Counted from the stretch's first letter, positions 7,879 to 17,535 are shown. The stretch: DNA of 54,314 bases from Acidimicrobiales bacterium (GCA_003243955.1 QHCE01000014.1:1-54314), one strand, 5' to 3'. Notes: a model not told the origin generated them from the sequence alone. Program-made: numbers and translations.

Positions 7879-8945
7879 AGTCCGAGGTAGTCGGAGTAGA
7901 AGATACCCAACCCCGCGGTCACCCCGATCCCGGAGATGATCCAGAATCGGATCACGACGTTTACCTCGCTCCAGCCCGCGAGCTCAAAGTGGTGTTGCAG
8001 CGGCGCCATCCGAAATACCCGTTTGCCGGTGAGCTTGAACGAACCAATCTGGATGATCACCGACAACGTGACGATCACAAACAGCAGGCCCAGGATCGGC
8101 AACAACAAAGTGGTGTGCGTCGCCATAGCGAGACCACCGATCAACCCACCAAGCCCGAGCGCACCGGTATCACCCATGAATATTCGCGCCGGCGCGGCGT
8201 TCCACCACAAGAATCCAAAGCACGCGCCCGCGCCGGCGGCGGCGATCAGCGCAATCTCCAACGGATCTCGCACGTCATAGCAGTACCCTGGTGGCCCTAC
8301 TCCGCAGGTATGCCGATACTGCCACAGCCCGATCAGGAAATATGCCAGCAGCACCATGACCGAGCTACCGGTGGCTAATCCGTCCAAGCCGTCTGTGAGG
8401 TTAACTCCGTTGGCAGTCGCGATCACCACAAAGGCAAACAGTGCTGCCGCCCCAGCGGTACCTATGTGCACCCATTGAATGTCGCGGGTAAACGACAAAC
8501 TCAGCGATCCCACATTCGAGTTGCGAACGTTGGGGAATTGCAGCGCCATGACCGCAAAGACAACAGCTACCAGGACCTGGCCAACGATTTTGCCGCGTTT
8601 GTTCAGGCCGAGACTGCGGCGATGACGCACTTTGATGTAGTCGTCGACAAAACCTACCGCACCCATGCCCACGAAAAGCCCGAGCACGACCAGCGCGGTG
8701 ATCGAGAAACCCCGGCCGGGCTGGTTGATCACCAGTAACTGCGCAACTCCGTACGCCACCAGGGTCGCCAGAATGAACACGATCCCACCCATGGTGGGTG
8801 TGCCGGCTTTCGACTGATGGTGTTTGGGGCCTTCAGTGCGAATCTCTTGGCCAATTTTGAGCCGCTGCAGATACTTGATCGCCAGTGGTGTGCCAAAGAT
8901 GGATACCAGAAACGCCACCATGCTGGCGGCGAGCACCGATCTCAC
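7872..8945 (-). CDS. mraY: phospho-MurNAc-pentapeptide transferase MraY
   Basis: Polytopic enzyme transferring phospho-MurNAc-pentapeptide to undecaprenyl phosphate, giving lipid I. Motifs: KAGTPTMGG (about 47-55), the [17 protein letters not shown] Mg-binding loop (about 99-115), [16 protein letters not shown] (about 180-195), [11 protein letters not shown] (about 258-268) and PLQHHFEL (about 318-325). Ten membrane segments are apparent, and 357 residues is the family norm. The GTG start overlaps the murF stop by four bases (GTGA), so it is translationally coupled to murF. Confidence 0.96.
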   Translation of the reverse strand: MRSVLAASMVAFLVSIFGTPLAIKYLQRLKIGQEIRTEGPKHHQSKAGTPTMGGIVFILATLVAYGVAQLLVINQPGRGFSITALVVLGLFVGMGAVGFVDDYIKVRHRRSLGLNKRGKIVGQVLVAVVFAVMALQFPNVRNSNVGSLSLSFTRDIQWVHIGTAGAAALFAFVVIATANGVNLTDGLDGLATGSSVMVLLAYFLIGLWQYRHTCGVGPPGYCYDVRDPLEIALIAAAGAGACFGFLWWNAAPARIFMGDTGALGLGGLIGGLAMATHTTLLLPILGLLFVIVTLSVIIQIGSFKLTGKRVFRMAPLQHHFELAGWSEVNVVIRFWIISGIGVTAGLGIFYSDYLGLL

Positions 8946-10513
8946 GCGGTGCCCTCCTTGTCACTGTGCTGACGGTCATCAAGCGAGCTCGCGGGATCAA
9001 GCGAGCCCAAGGGTTCAAGCAAGCTCACGGGTTTAAGTAAGCCCAGTGCAACCCGCTCCAGACGCGCGGCCCGTGAAGCCTTCACCAGCACCACATCACC
9101 GGGTCGGAGCTGCTCACGCAACAGCGCGAGCGCGGCGGCGGTGTCGGCAAGCAATACAGAGCTACCATGCCAGGTACCCATTTTTGACACCGCAGCGGTA
9201 TGCATAGCTTGCGCCGGCTCCCCAATCACCACGAGGCGGTCAATGCCTAGCTCGGCGACGGTGAACCCAAGCGCGGCATGCTCCGCGCGTTCGGCCTGGC
9301 CCAGTTCAGCCATATAGCCCAGCACAGCCCAGGTACGTCCCGCCTGCGTCGAGCTGTCGACCAAGCCGCCGACAGTGGACCTTTCGCCTTGGGGGGCCAT
9401 GGCACGCAACGCCCGTAGTCCGGCCCGCATCGAGTCGGGGTTGGCGTTGTAGCTGTCGTCGATCACCGTGACGCCGTCGCCGCGGCGGGTGACCTGCATG
9501 CGGCCTGGAGACCGAGAGCCAGCCGCGCTCAGCGCTTGGGCCAGCTCCGGCAGTGACGCACCCAGCTCTATGGCAACGGCCGCCACTGCTAGAGCGTTGG
9601 ACACGTGGTGCTCTCCGTGTAGTGCCAGCGCTACGTTGGCGCTACCGTGTGGAGTATGCAGCGTAAACGCCGCTCGACCGTGCTCGTTGAGCACAACATT
9701 GCTGGCCCAAATATCTACCGTATCGGTGTCGCTGAATGGCCCGACTCCATACCGGAGTACGCGCGCATTGGTGCGATCGGCCATGGCGACTACGACGGGG
9801 TCGTCGGCATTCAATACGGCCACGCCTCCGGCGCCCGCGTCGGGTAGCGCCTCCACCAGCTCACCCTTGGCCTTGGCGGTGATATCGATTGAGCCGAACT
9901 CGCCGATGTGCGCCGAGCCGACGTTGAGCACCACCCCGATGCGCGGCGGCGCGATCTGGGTGAGCCACGTTATATGGCCGAGGCCGCGGGCGCTTTTCTC
10001 CAGGATGAGATACCGGGTGTGCTCGTCGCAGCGCAGCACGGTGTACGGATGACCGAGTTCGTTGTTGAACGATCCGTGCGGCGCAACGGTGGGGCCTAGT
10101 TGTTCCACCACAGCCGCCATCAGATCCTTGGTAGACGTCTTTCCTGAGGAGCCGGTGATCCCGACCACGGTGAGTTGGAGAAGTCGCTCCAGCACCGCTC
10201 GGGCCAGCGCCCCTAGTGCGACCAGCACGTCGGGCACCACGATCGCCACACCCTCCACCGGCCGGCTAGTCAACGCCGCAACGGCCCCTGCCGCATAGGC
10301 CGCTGGGGCGAACGTATGCCCATCCACCCGATCGCCGGCCAGCGCAAGGAAAAGCCCGCCCACGGTAATTTTGCGGGAATCGAATTCGACCGTGCCGGTG
10401 ACCATGGTTGACGCATGTTCGGGGTCGGCATAGTGAGCGGCGTCGCTACCGCCCGGACCGGTCAGTACACCACCAGTGATATCGGCGATCTCGCCAAGCG
10501 ACAGCGCAATCAT
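8942..10513 (-). CDS. murF: UDP-MurNAc-tripeptide--D-Ala-D-Ala ligase MurF
   Basis: Cytoplasmic ATP-dependent ligase adding D-Ala-D-Ala, completing the UDP-MurNAc-pentapeptide. It shows the family N-terminal domain ([22 protein letters not shown]), P-loop [14 protein letters not shown] (about 114-127), [10 protein letters not shown] (about 146), [12 protein letters not shown] (about 187) and the C-terminal [11 protein letters not shown] motif (about 350). The ATG start overlaps the murE stop (ATGA). The last ~25 residues ([20 protein letters not shown]) come from four 18-bp tandem repeats and have no place in the conserved fold. Confidence 0.95.
   Translation of the reverse strand: MIALSLGEIADITGGVLTGPGGSDAAHYADPEHASTMVTGTVEFDSRKITVGGLFLALAGDRVDGHTFAPAAYAAGAVAALTSRPVEGVAIVVPDVLVALGALARAVLERLLQLTVVGITGSSGKTSTKDLMAAVVEQLGPTVAPHGSFNNELGHPYTVLRCDEHTRYLILEKSARGLGHITWLTQIAPPRIGVVLNVGSAHIGEFGSIDITAKAKGELVEALPDAGAGGVAVLNADDPVVVAMADRTNARVLRYGVGPFSDTDTVDIWASNVVLNEHGRAAFTLHTPHGSANVALALHGEHHVSNALAVAAVAIELGASLPELAQALSAAGSRSPGRMQVTRRGDGVTVIDDSYNANPDSMRAGLRALRAMAPQGERSTVGGLVDSSTQAGRTWAVLGYMAELGQAERAEHAALGFTVAELGIDRLVVIGEPAQAMHTAAVSKMGTWHGSSVLLADTAAALALLREQLRPGDVVLVKASRAARLERVALGLLKPVSLLEPLGSLDPASSLDDRQHSDKEGTA
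8978..9049. repeat. four 18-bp tandem repeats at murF 3' end
   Basis: Units at 8978-8995, 8996-9013, 9014-9031 and 9032-9049 share the pattern WTYAAGYRAGCYCRNGGG. They encode diverged hexapeptides of the SL(D/E)P type at the MurF C-terminus and stay in frame. Confidence 0.85.
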
Positions 10514-12057
10514 CCGTACACCTCCCGGAGCGCGGCAGCCAGCACATCACGGTCATCAAACGGTGTTGTCACGCCAGAAATCTCCTGCCCTTGTTCATGG
10601 CCTTTGCCCAGCACAGCCACCGTGTCGCCAGGTTGGGCGTTCTCGACGGCGTAGTTGATGGCGGCTGCCCGATCACCGATCTCGATGATCTTTGGGACGG
10701 CCGACAACCCATTCGTACCGCTCAGCGCTCCAGCCAGCATGGCGGCGCGGATCTCCTCAGGCGTCTCGGAGCGAGGATTATCGTCGGTGGCGACGAAAAG
10801 ATCTGCCCCACGTGCCGCCGCCGCACCCATCATGGGGCGCTTGCCGGTGTCGCGGTCGCCGCCGCAACCCAGTACGCAGATCAGCCGCCCTCGGGTGACT
10901 CCACGCAGCGCCGCGAGGGCCTTAGCCACTCCATCGGGGGCGTGCGCGTAGTCCACGACAGCGAGAATGGGCAGCTCCGGAGGCCCGACGCGCTCCATCC
11001 GACCAGGCACGCCGGGGGCGACGCGCAGCGCGTCAACAACTTGACGTGGGTCTGCGCCGAGCGCGGTCACTATGGCCACTACCAACAGCGCATTGCTGAC
11101 GTTGAACACTCCCGGCAGACCAATACCAGCTGGTATACCCGCTGGCATAGCTGCAACGTACGGCGAGCGCAGAGTGAACCGCTGGCCGTATCCAGCAGAC
11201 TCGATGTCAGTGGCTCGCCACACGGCTCCGCTGTCGGCTCGTATGGACACGGTCAGCGCGCCGGGCTTGGCTAAGCGACGCCCTGCGTCGTCATCAATGG
11301 TGACGATTTCGTGTTCACAGCGACCGTCGAAGAGGCGAGCTTTGGCCGCAAAGTAATCGGCCATATCGGCGTGGAAGTCCAAATGATCCACGCTGAGATT
11401 AGTGAAGGCTCCCACGGCGAAACGCGTACCGTCTACTCGGTTTAGGGCAAGCGCGTGACTAGAGACTTCCATCGTGACGGTGTCTATGCCACGTTCTACC
11501 GCCAGAGCTAGCAGCGCTTGCAGATCGGCGGCCTCAGGTGTGGTTCGTAGCGAAGGCAGCAGCTGATCACCCATGCGGGTGTGCACTGTGCTCAGCAGTG
11601 CCGTGGCACTTCCGAGCGTGCGCAACACCGAATCGGTCAGGTGGGCGGTAGTGGTCTTGCCGTTCGTGCCAGTGATACCGATGACGCGTAAACGTTGGCT
11701 TGGGTTCCCGAATACGGTTGCCGAAATCGGCCCGGCCACGCGTCGCGGATCGTCCACCACGAGCGTCGGCAGCGTGTCGAGTTCAGGTGCTTGGGACAAC
11801 AGCGCAGTGCCGGCTGAATCGGTCAACAGTGCCACCGCACCTCGCCGAACCGCATCGGCGGCGTACCTAGCACCGTGCGTATGCGCGCCGGGCAAAGCCA
11901 CGTAGAGGTCACCCGGACAAACCGCGTTGCTTGACTGCGCGACGCCGGTCACCGTGACCGCTCCCGGCGCCGCTTCCGGCACACCGAGCTGGGCCGTCAA
12001 CCGCGCAAGCGGTACTGGCTCAACGCGCACGGGACGCGGAAAGGGAGGTGCTGCCAC
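10510..12057 (-). CDS. murE: UDP-MurNAc-L-Ala-D-Glu--meso-DAP ligase MurE
   Basis: Cytoplasmic ligase adding the third stem-peptide residue. P-loop VIGITGTNGKTTTAHL, VSSHALALNRV, the NLSVDHLDFH motif and FNVSNALLV are present; the specificity motif reads DNPR (in ATDDNPRSETP), which in this family marks meso-diaminopimelate rather than lysine. The frame is open back to 12216, but the first ~53 codons are basic, unlike MurE, and overlap the kinase-like gene. I choose GTG at 12057 (AGGG about nine bases upstream), giving 515 residues. It overlaps murF by four bases. A 140-base leader with a CCGAGCGTGA inverted repeat separates it from the upstream gene. Confidence 0.93.
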   Translation of the reverse strand: MAAPPFPRPVRVEPVPLARLTAQLGVPEAAPGAVTVTGVAQSSNAVCPGDLYVALPGAHTHGARYAADAVRRGAVALLTDSAGTALLSQAPELDTLPTLVVDDPRRVAGPISATVFGNPSQRLRVIGITGTNGKTTTAHLTDSVLRTLGSATALLSTVHTRMGDQLLPSLRTTPEAADLQALLALAVERGIDTVTMEVSSHALALNRVDGTRFAVGAFTNLSVDHLDFHADMADYFAAKARLFDGRCEHEIVTIDDDAGRRLAKPGALTVSIRADSGAVWRATDIESAGYGQRFTLRSPYVAAMPAGIPAGIGLPGVFNVSNALLVVAIVTALGADPRQVVDALRVAPGVPGRMERVGPPELPILAVVDYAHAPDGVAKALAALRGVTRGRLICVLGCGGDRDTGKRPMMGAAAARGADLFVATDDNPRSETPEEIRAAMLAGALSGTNGLSAVPKIIEIGDRAAAINYAVENAQPGDTVAVLGKGHEQGQEISGVTTPFDDRDVLAAALREVYG

Positions 12058-12114
12058 AATGGACGACCCTATCGAGTGAGGGTCGGCCAACCGCCTTTGG
12101 TCACCGAGTGGTCG

Positions 12115-12173
12115 CCGAGCGTGACAGCGGGGCCGCTTTTGGTGCCGAAAAGGGACCGCGGTTTCACGCTCGG
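12115..12173. repeat. inverted repeat in murE leader
   Basis: CCGAGCGTGA (12115-12124) and TCACGCTCGG (12164-12173) form 10-bp perfect arms around a GC-rich loop. It lies between the kinase-like gene and murE, so it could end the first transcript or be an mRNA structure controlling murE. No T-run is visible. Confidence 0.5.
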
Positions 12174-12197
12174 TGCGTGAAGATGTGACCACCCTCG

Positions 12198-13124
12198 TCA
12201 GAGTAGCTCTTGGCAAGCCGCCAGGGTTGTCGCCACTTCCGCTTGGTCAGCATGCCCATATGCCGCACGTCCGGCGAGGTTGGTGACAGCGACTACCAGC
12301 GCCCAGCCACTGATGCGCTCGCTGGACACACCCAGATGCTGGGCGAAGAGCTCAGCGTTTGAACGCAGCTGACCGCCTCGCCCGTAAGCGTACGACCACG
12401 TGCCAGCGTCGAAGGCCGCATCGCCGCGACATGCTTGAGGGTCAATAGCAAGCCAGCCGCGCTGCTGGGAGAATAGGATGTTGTCCGGGAAGAAGTCTCC
12501 ATGGAGCGCAACATCGGGGCCGCTCTCAAGCAAGAGGCGGTCAGCTACCTCTCGCGCCCGGCTGAGAAGATCGCTGGTCACTACGGCCTGGCCTTCCTTG
12601 ACCAGCGCTTGCGCACCGGTGAAGCGCCTAGCAATGAGCGTGGATAGCGTCGGGAGATTGAGGGGTCTCCCGACGCTATGCAGACGAGCAAGCAAGCCTG
12701 TGGCGGCTAGCGCCGCGATATCTCGATCGCCGACCTCAGCAAGGCTTCTGGCAGGTATTACCCGTTCCTGAAGCGACACATTGAGCTCTACGTCATGTTC
12801 AAGCAGGGATGGCATACCTTTCCCCGCCCACAACTGCCACCCGTGTAACTCTCTTTCTGCAAGCTCCCTCTCAGGATGCACTTTTAGTACAGCAGACATT
12901 CCTGCCTTACGCACCGCAAGAACTACCGCAGTCGCCCCCCCCGGAATCGCCTCTTCCACTTCCAAACCCCACCTCGACTGGCACAGGCCGATGATCTGGG
13001 GTAGTCGATACCGCAGCCAGCTATCTGCTGGCTTGCCGAGTCGAGTGCGCAAGGTTTGGACAAGCCCGAGTGGTAGTGATAGCTGAGCCGATGCGTTCAG
13101 CTTGAGCTCGTATGTATCCTTCAC
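12198..13124 (-). CDS. aminoglycoside/hydroxyurea-type phosphotransferase
   Basis: A kinase of the APH(6)/StrB-like family (aminoglycoside/hydroxyurea antibiotic resistance kinase). The 308-residue product shows an ATP-lobe segment with AVLKVHPERELAERELHG (about 78-95) and the catalytic loop ALHGDFFPDNILF (about 218-230) followed by LAIDPQACRGDAAFDAGTW (about 237-255), where His-Gly-Asp and the Asp of DPQ are the expected catalytic and metal ligands. The GTG at 13124 starts five bases after the acetyltransferase stop. Being inside the dcw cluster is unusual: this position normally joins pbpB directly to murE. Substrate cannot be told from sequence; resistance is an inference from family. Confidence 0.85.
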   Translation of the reverse strand: MKDTYELKLNASAQLSLPLGLVQTLRTRLGKPADSWLRYRLPQIIGLCQSRWGLEVEEAIPGGATAVVLAVRKAGMSAVLKVHPERELAERELHGWQLWAGKGMPSLLEHDVELNVSLQERVIPARSLAEVGDRDIAALAATGLLARLHSVGRPLNLPTLSTLIARRFTGAQALVKEGQAVVTSDLLSRAREVADRLLLESGPDVALHGDFFPDNILFSQQRGWLAIDPQACRGDAAFDAGTWSYAYGRGGQLRSNAELFAQHLGVSSERISGWALVVAVTNLAGRAAYGHADQAEVATTLAACQELL

Positions 13125-13129
13125 GGCAA

Positions 13130-13570
13130 TCAGGATCTGCTGAGCCGCATTGCAATGTGGGGTATGCCGTCTATGGCGAACTCGTCGCTTTCGGTGATGA
13201 AACCAAAAGACTCATACCAAGAACGCAAGTACAACTGACCATGAAGCCAAATGTCGCCTGGATTTTCCCTGCACGCAAGCTCGATGAGCCGGGCGGCCAA
13301 TCCGTTTCCGCGAGCTTGCCGAGCGGTACACACCCGTCCGATTTGAGAACTGTCGCCGGGTCCCTTCAAGACGCGGAGTACCGACAACGGCACACCTTCA
13401 TGCTCAGCCCAGATGTGCTGGGTTTCCGGCTCACAATCCCGCCCATCTAAGTCTTGATAGATGGATTTCTGCTCGACCGCAAAGACTTCAATCCTCAGCT
13501 GAAGCAGCTTATACAGCGTCTCCGTGTCGAGCTCGCTAAAGTTGGCACTCTTGATCACAGCGTTTCGCAC
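13130..13570 (-). CDS. ElaA-like GNAT N-acetyltransferase
   Basis: The 146-residue protein matches the ElaA branch of GNAT acetyltransferases: LYKLLQLRIEVFAVEQKSIYQDLDGRD (two lines of the ElaA N-terminal signature), then QIGRVCTARQARGNGLAARLI with the acetyl-CoA pyrophosphate loop (R/Q-x-x-G-x-G/A), and YESFGFITESDEF..DGIPHIAM at the C-terminus. The start is GTG at 13570; the frame is open further upstream but the extra residues overlap pbpB and are Arg/Ser-rich noise. It lies 118 bases after pbpB and immediately before the kinase-like gene, so the two probably arrived together. The acetyl acceptor is unknown. Confidence 0.85.
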   Translation of the reverse strand: MRNAVIKSANFSELDTETLYKLLQLRIEVFAVEQKSIYQDLDGRDCEPETQHIWAEHEGVPLSVLRVLKGPGDSSQIGRVCTARQARGNGLAARLIELACRENPGDIWLHGQLYLRSWYESFGFITESDEFAIDGIPHIAMRLSRS

Positions 13571-13688
13571 ATGGCAATAGTATGAGGAACCACGCCCAAC
13601 GCCGCGCCGGGATGCTCTGGACAGCGGAGGCCAGTGAGTAAGCATCAGTAGCGGGGCGCCAGTGCACTCCACTATCTCAGCAGGTCGG

Positions 13689-15608
13689 CTACGACACCAT
13701 GACCGGCAGCGCCGGCTTGGGGTCAGACGTGGGCGGAACCCCGTATAGTCGTAGCGCGAAGCTGGCAAGGGACGAGAACACCGGTCCCGCCACCGCGCCT
13801 CCTGTTCCGGAAGGAACATGCGCGAACACACTGATAACGTACCTTGGCTTTTCCGCGGGAACCATGCCAATAAACGACGTAACATCGCCGGGTGCGTATC
13901 TGTTATTTACCACGTATAGCCCTGTACCAGTCTTACCTGCGACGCTGTAGCCGTTCACGGCCGCAGACGCCGCCGTCCCGTCTTTGGAAACCACGGCCTG
14001 CATCGCCTGTCGCATAATTTGGGCCGTCTCCGCGCTGATTATCCGCTTGCCTTCGGCGGCACTATTGGGCAGCTCGCGACTGTGACCGTTGGAGTCACTG
14101 ATGCGTTTGATCAGCTTCGGAACCACCGAAACCCCGTCGTTGGCGATTGCCGCATATACAGCCGTCATCTGGAGCGGCGTCACGCCCACACCGAGACCGA
14201 TAGGAATACCACCATAGGATGGTCCGCTCCAACGCGATGGGGGCTGCAAGATTCCCGCGCTCTCACCGGCTAAACCGATATTGGTTTTACTGCCCAGACC
14301 AAACTTTTTTTGGTATGCGTACAGTTTGTCCGCACCGAGTTTATCGGCGATCATGATCGTGCCGATGTTGCTGGATTTGGCCAAAATTCCAGACAGCGTT
14401 ATCTTCCCCGCCGTGTGCGTGTGGGTATCGCGAAATGTCTGGCCACCCTTGACGATGGTTGGGGGCAGCTCTAGCGCAGTATCTGCCGAGATCACCCCTT
14501 CCTCCAACGCGGCTGACAACGTGATGGCTTTATGTATAGACCCGGGCTCTACCATCCAGGAGGATGCGACATCGCGGCGCTCGTTGGGTTGCGATGTCGC
14601 CGGAGCAGAAGCGTCATAGCCGGGATAACTGGCCATAGCGACAATTTCTCCACTATTGGCATCCATGACTACGGCTGATCCACTGTCGGCGTTAACCTGG
14701 GCCAGCCGCTGATCGAGCACACGCTGGGCTTCGTACTGCAGATCTCTGTCTAATGTGAGTTCGATGTTGGCACCCGGCCGCGCCGGCACCTCCCGGTTGT
14801 AGCCAGCCGGAATCTCCTGACCCCGCAGACCGACCTCAAAGGCACGACTGCCGTCATGGCCGCGCAGCACGTCATCATAGCTGGACTCAAGTCCAGCAAG
14901 ACCGTAACCATCCCGGCCAGTGAAGCCAATAACGTTGGAGGCGATATCCCGGCTGGGCACGTCACGACGTTCCTCGGTAAGGACTCCTATGCCGGCGAGC
15001 TCTTTAGACTCGACCATTTTCTGCACTTGCGTACCGATTTCGGTATCGAGCTCACGAGCCAGATAGATGAACCGCAGGGGTGTCCCGTTATCAGTAGTCT
15101 TGCGGCTCAGTTTGGCAGCCAGTTCGGCCTCAGGCACCTGGAGCAGAGTAGTGAGGATTTGGGCAGTTTTATCCGGATCGGAGACATGCTTAGGATCGGC
15201 ATAGATGGCGCTCGCTGGAACGCTGTGCGCGAGCGGGTTTCCCGTCCGGTCGGTTATTGTGCCGCGGGGCGCGAAGAGGCTCACGCGAGCCATGCGTATT
15301 TCCTCCGCCGTTGCGGCATATGCACGACCATCTGATATCTGGAGCACGATCAGTTTTCCGCCCAGCAGGCAGAACAAAATAATGACCACCGCCAGACCAA
15401 ACCGCATCCGTCGCAGCGGGTTACCCAACCGTGGCGGTGGAGGGGGCGGAGGCGGCGTGTACCGCGGCGCGGGGGCAGAATGACGTACGCGCCGCGGCAT
15501 AGGCGTCTCACTACGACTCCGCCTACGGCCGAGTTCGGCTCCCCCGCTGCGCTGCTTTACGCGAGTGGGCCTGCTCCGTGTGGGGGTCAAGCTAGGAGGT
15601 GGAGTCAT
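13689..15608 (-). CDS. pbpB: septal penicillin-binding protein 2b (FtsI/PbpB)
   Basis: Class B transpeptidase crosslinking septal peptidoglycan together with FtsW. Residues 1-68 are a cytoplasmic tail rich in Arg and Pro (eight consecutive prolines), followed by a membrane anchor (FGLAVVIILFCLLGGKLIVL, about 70-89), the dimerisation domain (APRGTITDRTGNPLA) and the transpeptidase domain with active-site SxxK as SIHK (in VEPGSIHKAIT), SSN (AKSSNIGT) and KTGTG. No PASTA domain follows; 639 residues is normal for Mycobacteriales PbpB. ATG overlaps the ftsL stop (ATGA). Confidence 0.95.
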   Translation of the reverse strand: MTPPPSLTPTRSRPTRVKQRSGGAELGRRRSRSETPMPRRVRHSAPAPRYTPPPPPPPPRLGNPLRRMRFGLAVVIILFCLLGGKLIVLQISDGRAYAATAEEIRMARVSLFAPRGTITDRTGNPLAHSVPASAIYADPKHVSDPDKTAQILTTLLQVPEAELAAKLSRKTTDNGTPLRFIYLARELDTEIGTQVQKMVESKELAGIGVLTEERRDVPSRDIASNVIGFTGRDGYGLAGLESSYDDVLRGHDGSRAFEVGLRGQEIPAGYNREVPARPGANIELTLDRDLQYEAQRVLDQRLAQVNADSGSAVVMDANSGEIVAMASYPGYDASAPATSQPNERRDVASSWMVEPGSIHKAITLSAALEEGVISADTALELPPTIVKGGQTFRDTHTHTAGKITLSGILAKSSNIGTIMIADKLGADKLYAYQKKFGLGSKTNIGLAGESAGILQPPSRWSGPSYGGIPIGLGVGVTPLQMTAVYAAIANDGVSVVPKLIKRISDSNGHSRELPNSAAEGKRIISAETAQIMRQAMQAVVSKDGTAASAAVNGYSVAGKTGTGLYVVNNRYAPGDVTSFIGMVPAEKPRYVISVFAHVPSGTGGAVAGPVFSSLASFALRLYGVPPTSDPKPALPVMVS

Positions 15609-15946
15609 CGGCCCTGCCCGCCTCCAGCCGGAATCGGAGTGCCCGTAATCCGGCCAGTGGAGAGATCAACGAAAGCCGGGGCGCCTGTGGGAACCAGCCC
15701 CAGCCGGCGAGCTTCAGTCTCGAGTTGGCTGGGCGTACCGAGATTTGCCACATCACGACTGAGCTGAGCTTCGCGCACATCTAGCTGCTTTTTCTGCTGC
15801 GCCTGGTCGTGAAGCTGAAATGAATGGCTGTTAACCGCGGTATTGAGCACCACTAAACCGGCAAGACCAGCCGCTACCAACAACACCACGAGGCAGACAA
15901 AAGGCGCACGAGGCGCTATATAGGTCTGGTTATAAGCCCGGCTCAT
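15605..15946 (-). CDS. ftsL: FtsL-like division protein
   Basis: Small bitopic protein with a short N-terminus, one transmembrane helix (FVCLVVLLVAAGLAGLVVLNT, about 16-36) and a coiled-coil-like periplasmic part (LHDQAQQKKQLDVREAQLSRDVANL). Position between rsmH and pbpB identifies it more than sequence does. The ATG at 15946 is chosen: it overlaps the rsmH stop (ATGA) and has GGGAGGG just upstream; a longer GTG-type frame into rsmH is not needed. 113 residues. It is expected to bind FtsQ and FtsB and recruit FtsW-PbpB. Confidence 0.85.
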   Translation of the reverse strand: MSRAYNQTYIAPRAPFVCLVVLLVAAGLAGLVVLNTAVNSHSFQLHDQAQQKKQLDVREAQLSRDVANLGTPSQLETEARRLGLVPTGAPAFVDLSTGRITGTPIPAGGGQGR

Positions 15947-16902
15947 TCGCCCTCCCTGACTCGCTGGATCGCGCGTAAGCGCGCGGAGCTCGCGCGCGGA
16001 TTGGTGGCGCACTCGGTGTCGCTTGGCTGCTCGGAACCGCGAGTCAGCAGTTCGAAAGCCGCAGGGGCGGGCTCTACGGGCAGGTCCAGCGGAGTGCTGC
16101 TGGCGCAGCGCCGTGCGAACTCACGTTTGACGATGCGATCTTCTAACGACTGGTAAGACAACACCACAACACGACCGCCTACACTCAGCGCGTCTAGTGC
16201 GGCGGGCAGCGCCTGCTGCAGTGCCTCGAGTTCGGCGTTGACCTCGATGCGCAGCGCCTGAAATGTACGTTTAGCCGGATGTCCACCGGTGCGACGCGTT
16301 GCCGCAGGGATGGCGCTGCGCACCAGCTCGGCTAGCACCGTGCTCGAACGCAGCGGCGCTTTTTCTCTAGCTCGCACAATCACTCCAGCCACCCGAGAAG
16401 CGAAGCGTTCCTGTCCGTATTCCCGTAATACTCGGGTGAGCGCAGCGGCTGAGTAGGTGTTCACCACCTCCTCGGCGGTAATGCCGTTGGTGGGGTCCAT
16501 TCGCATGTCTAACCCACCGTCATATGAGTAGGCAAAGCCTCGCGTGGGGTCGTCTAGCTGCATCGACGACACACCTAAATCGAATAGGACGCCTTGAACG
16601 CGCTCGATTCCCAGCTCCGCTAGAACCGCGGAAATGTGGTCGTATCGCCGGTGCACTAGATGGATTCGATCAGCGTATGCAGCCAGTCGGGCTTGGCTAC
16701 GCTCTAATGCACCCGGATCACGATCGAGTCCCACCAGTACCAGCCCGGGCACGCGGGCAAGCAGCTGCGCGGCATGCCCGGCGAGCCCGAGAGTCGCGTC
16801 GACCAGCACTGGAGGCTTTTTCTCGTCGCAAGTGTGCAGCGCGGCAGCCAACAATTGAACGACACGTGACGCCATCACCGGAACGTGTGTGGTGTGCTGC
16901 AC
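15943..16902 (-). CDS. rsmH: 16S rRNA (cytosine1402-N4)-methyltransferase RsmH
   Basis: SAM-dependent methyltransferase that modifies C1402 of 16S rRNA. The 319-residue protein has HVPVMASRVVQLL at the N-terminus, the SAM-binding VDATLGLAGHA (about 34-44), GLDRDPGAL (about 58), FDLGVSSMQLDDPTRGFAYSYDGGLDMRMD (about 107-137) and the C-terminal LSYQSLEDRIVKREF (about 247). The usual SAM motif DATxGxGGH reads DATLGLAGH, a slight variant. GTG start at 16902 with GGAG eight bases upstream. A 151-base leader separates it from mraZ and may contain the mraW RNA motif. Confidence 0.95.
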   Translation of the reverse strand: MQHTTHVPVMASRVVQLLAAALHTCDEKKPPVLVDATLGLAGHAAQLLARVPGLVLVGLDRDPGALERSQARLAAYADRIHLVHRRYDHISAVLAELGIERVQGVLFDLGVSSMQLDDPTRGFAYSYDGGLDMRMDPTNGITAEEVVNTYSAAALTRVLREYGQERFASRVAGVIVRAREKAPLRSSTVLAELVRSAIPAATRRTGGHPAKRTFQALRIEVNAELEALQQALPAALDALSVGGRVVVLSYQSLEDRIVKREFARRCASSTPLDLPVEPAPAAFELLTRGSEQPSDTECATNPRASSARLRAIQRVREGE

Positions 16903-16919
16903 GTTTTCGACTCCTTGCG

Positions 16920-17010
16920 CTACGTGTTCCTGCTCGACTAAGCGGACCGGCCATGTCCCGAAGTCCCCATCCGCTCGACTCCGCCTGACACCGGGGAAGG
17001 CGTTTCAGGT
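16920..17010 (-). ncRNA. candidate mraW-type RNA leader
   Basis: The mraZ-rsmH gap, read on the - strand, contains CCTTCCCCGGTGTCAGGCGG (about 16987-17006) followed by a hairpin with AGCGGA/TCCGCT arms. This resembles, from memory, the conserved structured RNA described upstream of mraW in actinobacteria. The match is by eye only; a covariance-model search would settle it. Confidence 0.4.
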
Positions 17011-17053
17011 GGTAAGCGGCTGGAGACTACGCGACACGACCATGTATCCAGCT

Positions 17054-17485
17054 CTAAAAGATTCCAGGTAGCACTTCCTCCTCTAGCTCGGCAAATGCCT
17101 CATCGGACTCAGAAAGGTAGTGTTCCCAGGCGGTGCTGTCCCAAATCTCTACGCGGCTACTGGCTCCAATAACTACACAGTCTTTGGACAGACCGGCGTA
17201 GCTGCGCAAGTGAGCTGGGATGGTAACGCGCCCTTGCTTGTCGGGCACCTCGTCGTGGGCACCGGCGAAGAAAACTCGGCTATAGGCGCGTGCGGCTTTG
17301 TGCGTCATGGGTGCGGCGCGCAGCTGCTCGGAGATACGGCTGAATTCCGCGATGGGGAAGGCGAACAAGCAGCGCTCTTGTCCTTTGGTCACCACTACCC
17401 CGTCCGCTAGTTCATCCCGAAATTTTGCCGGCAAAATCAGCCGACCCTTGTCGTCCAACTTTGGGGAGTGCGTGCCAAGAAACAT
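17054..17485 (-). CDS. mraZ: transcriptional regulator MraZ
   Basis: First gene of the dcw cluster; a DNA-binding AbrB/SpoVT-fold ring protein that represses its own operon by binding TGGGN repeats. The start is the ATG at 17485, five bases after a strong AGGGAGGA site; the frame continues upstream through the operator and is not used. The 143-residue product has two AbrB-like halves: [26 protein letters not shown] (1-26) and [24 protein letters not shown] (about 75-98). Four candidate MraZ boxes lie 50-86 bases upstream, overlapping a promoter. Confidence 0.95.
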   Translation of the reverse strand: MFLGTHSPKLDDKGRLILPAKFRDELADGVVVTKGQERCLFAFPIAEFSRISEQLRAAPMTHKAARAYSRVFFAGAHDEVPDKQGRVTIPAHLRSYAGLSKDCVVIGASSRVEIWDSTAWEHYLSESDEAFAELEEEVLPGIF

Positions 17486-17535
17486 GACACTCCTCCCTGA
17501 TCCATCGGGATCCGCGAGCGATTGCTCCACTTTCC

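Noticed and set aside
12058-12216. Extended MurE N-terminus
   Set aside because: The extra ~53 residues are Arg-rich, overlap the kinase-like gene and do not resemble MurE; GTG 12057 fits the family length.
13571-13885. Extended GNAT N-terminus
   Set aside because: It reads through the end of pbpB in another frame and has shadow-like composition.
14540-14560. Loss of the active-site motif in PbpB (SIHK)
   Set aside because: SIHK still satisfies SxxK and the surrounding EPGS..K..T matches class B enzymes, so the enzyme should be active.
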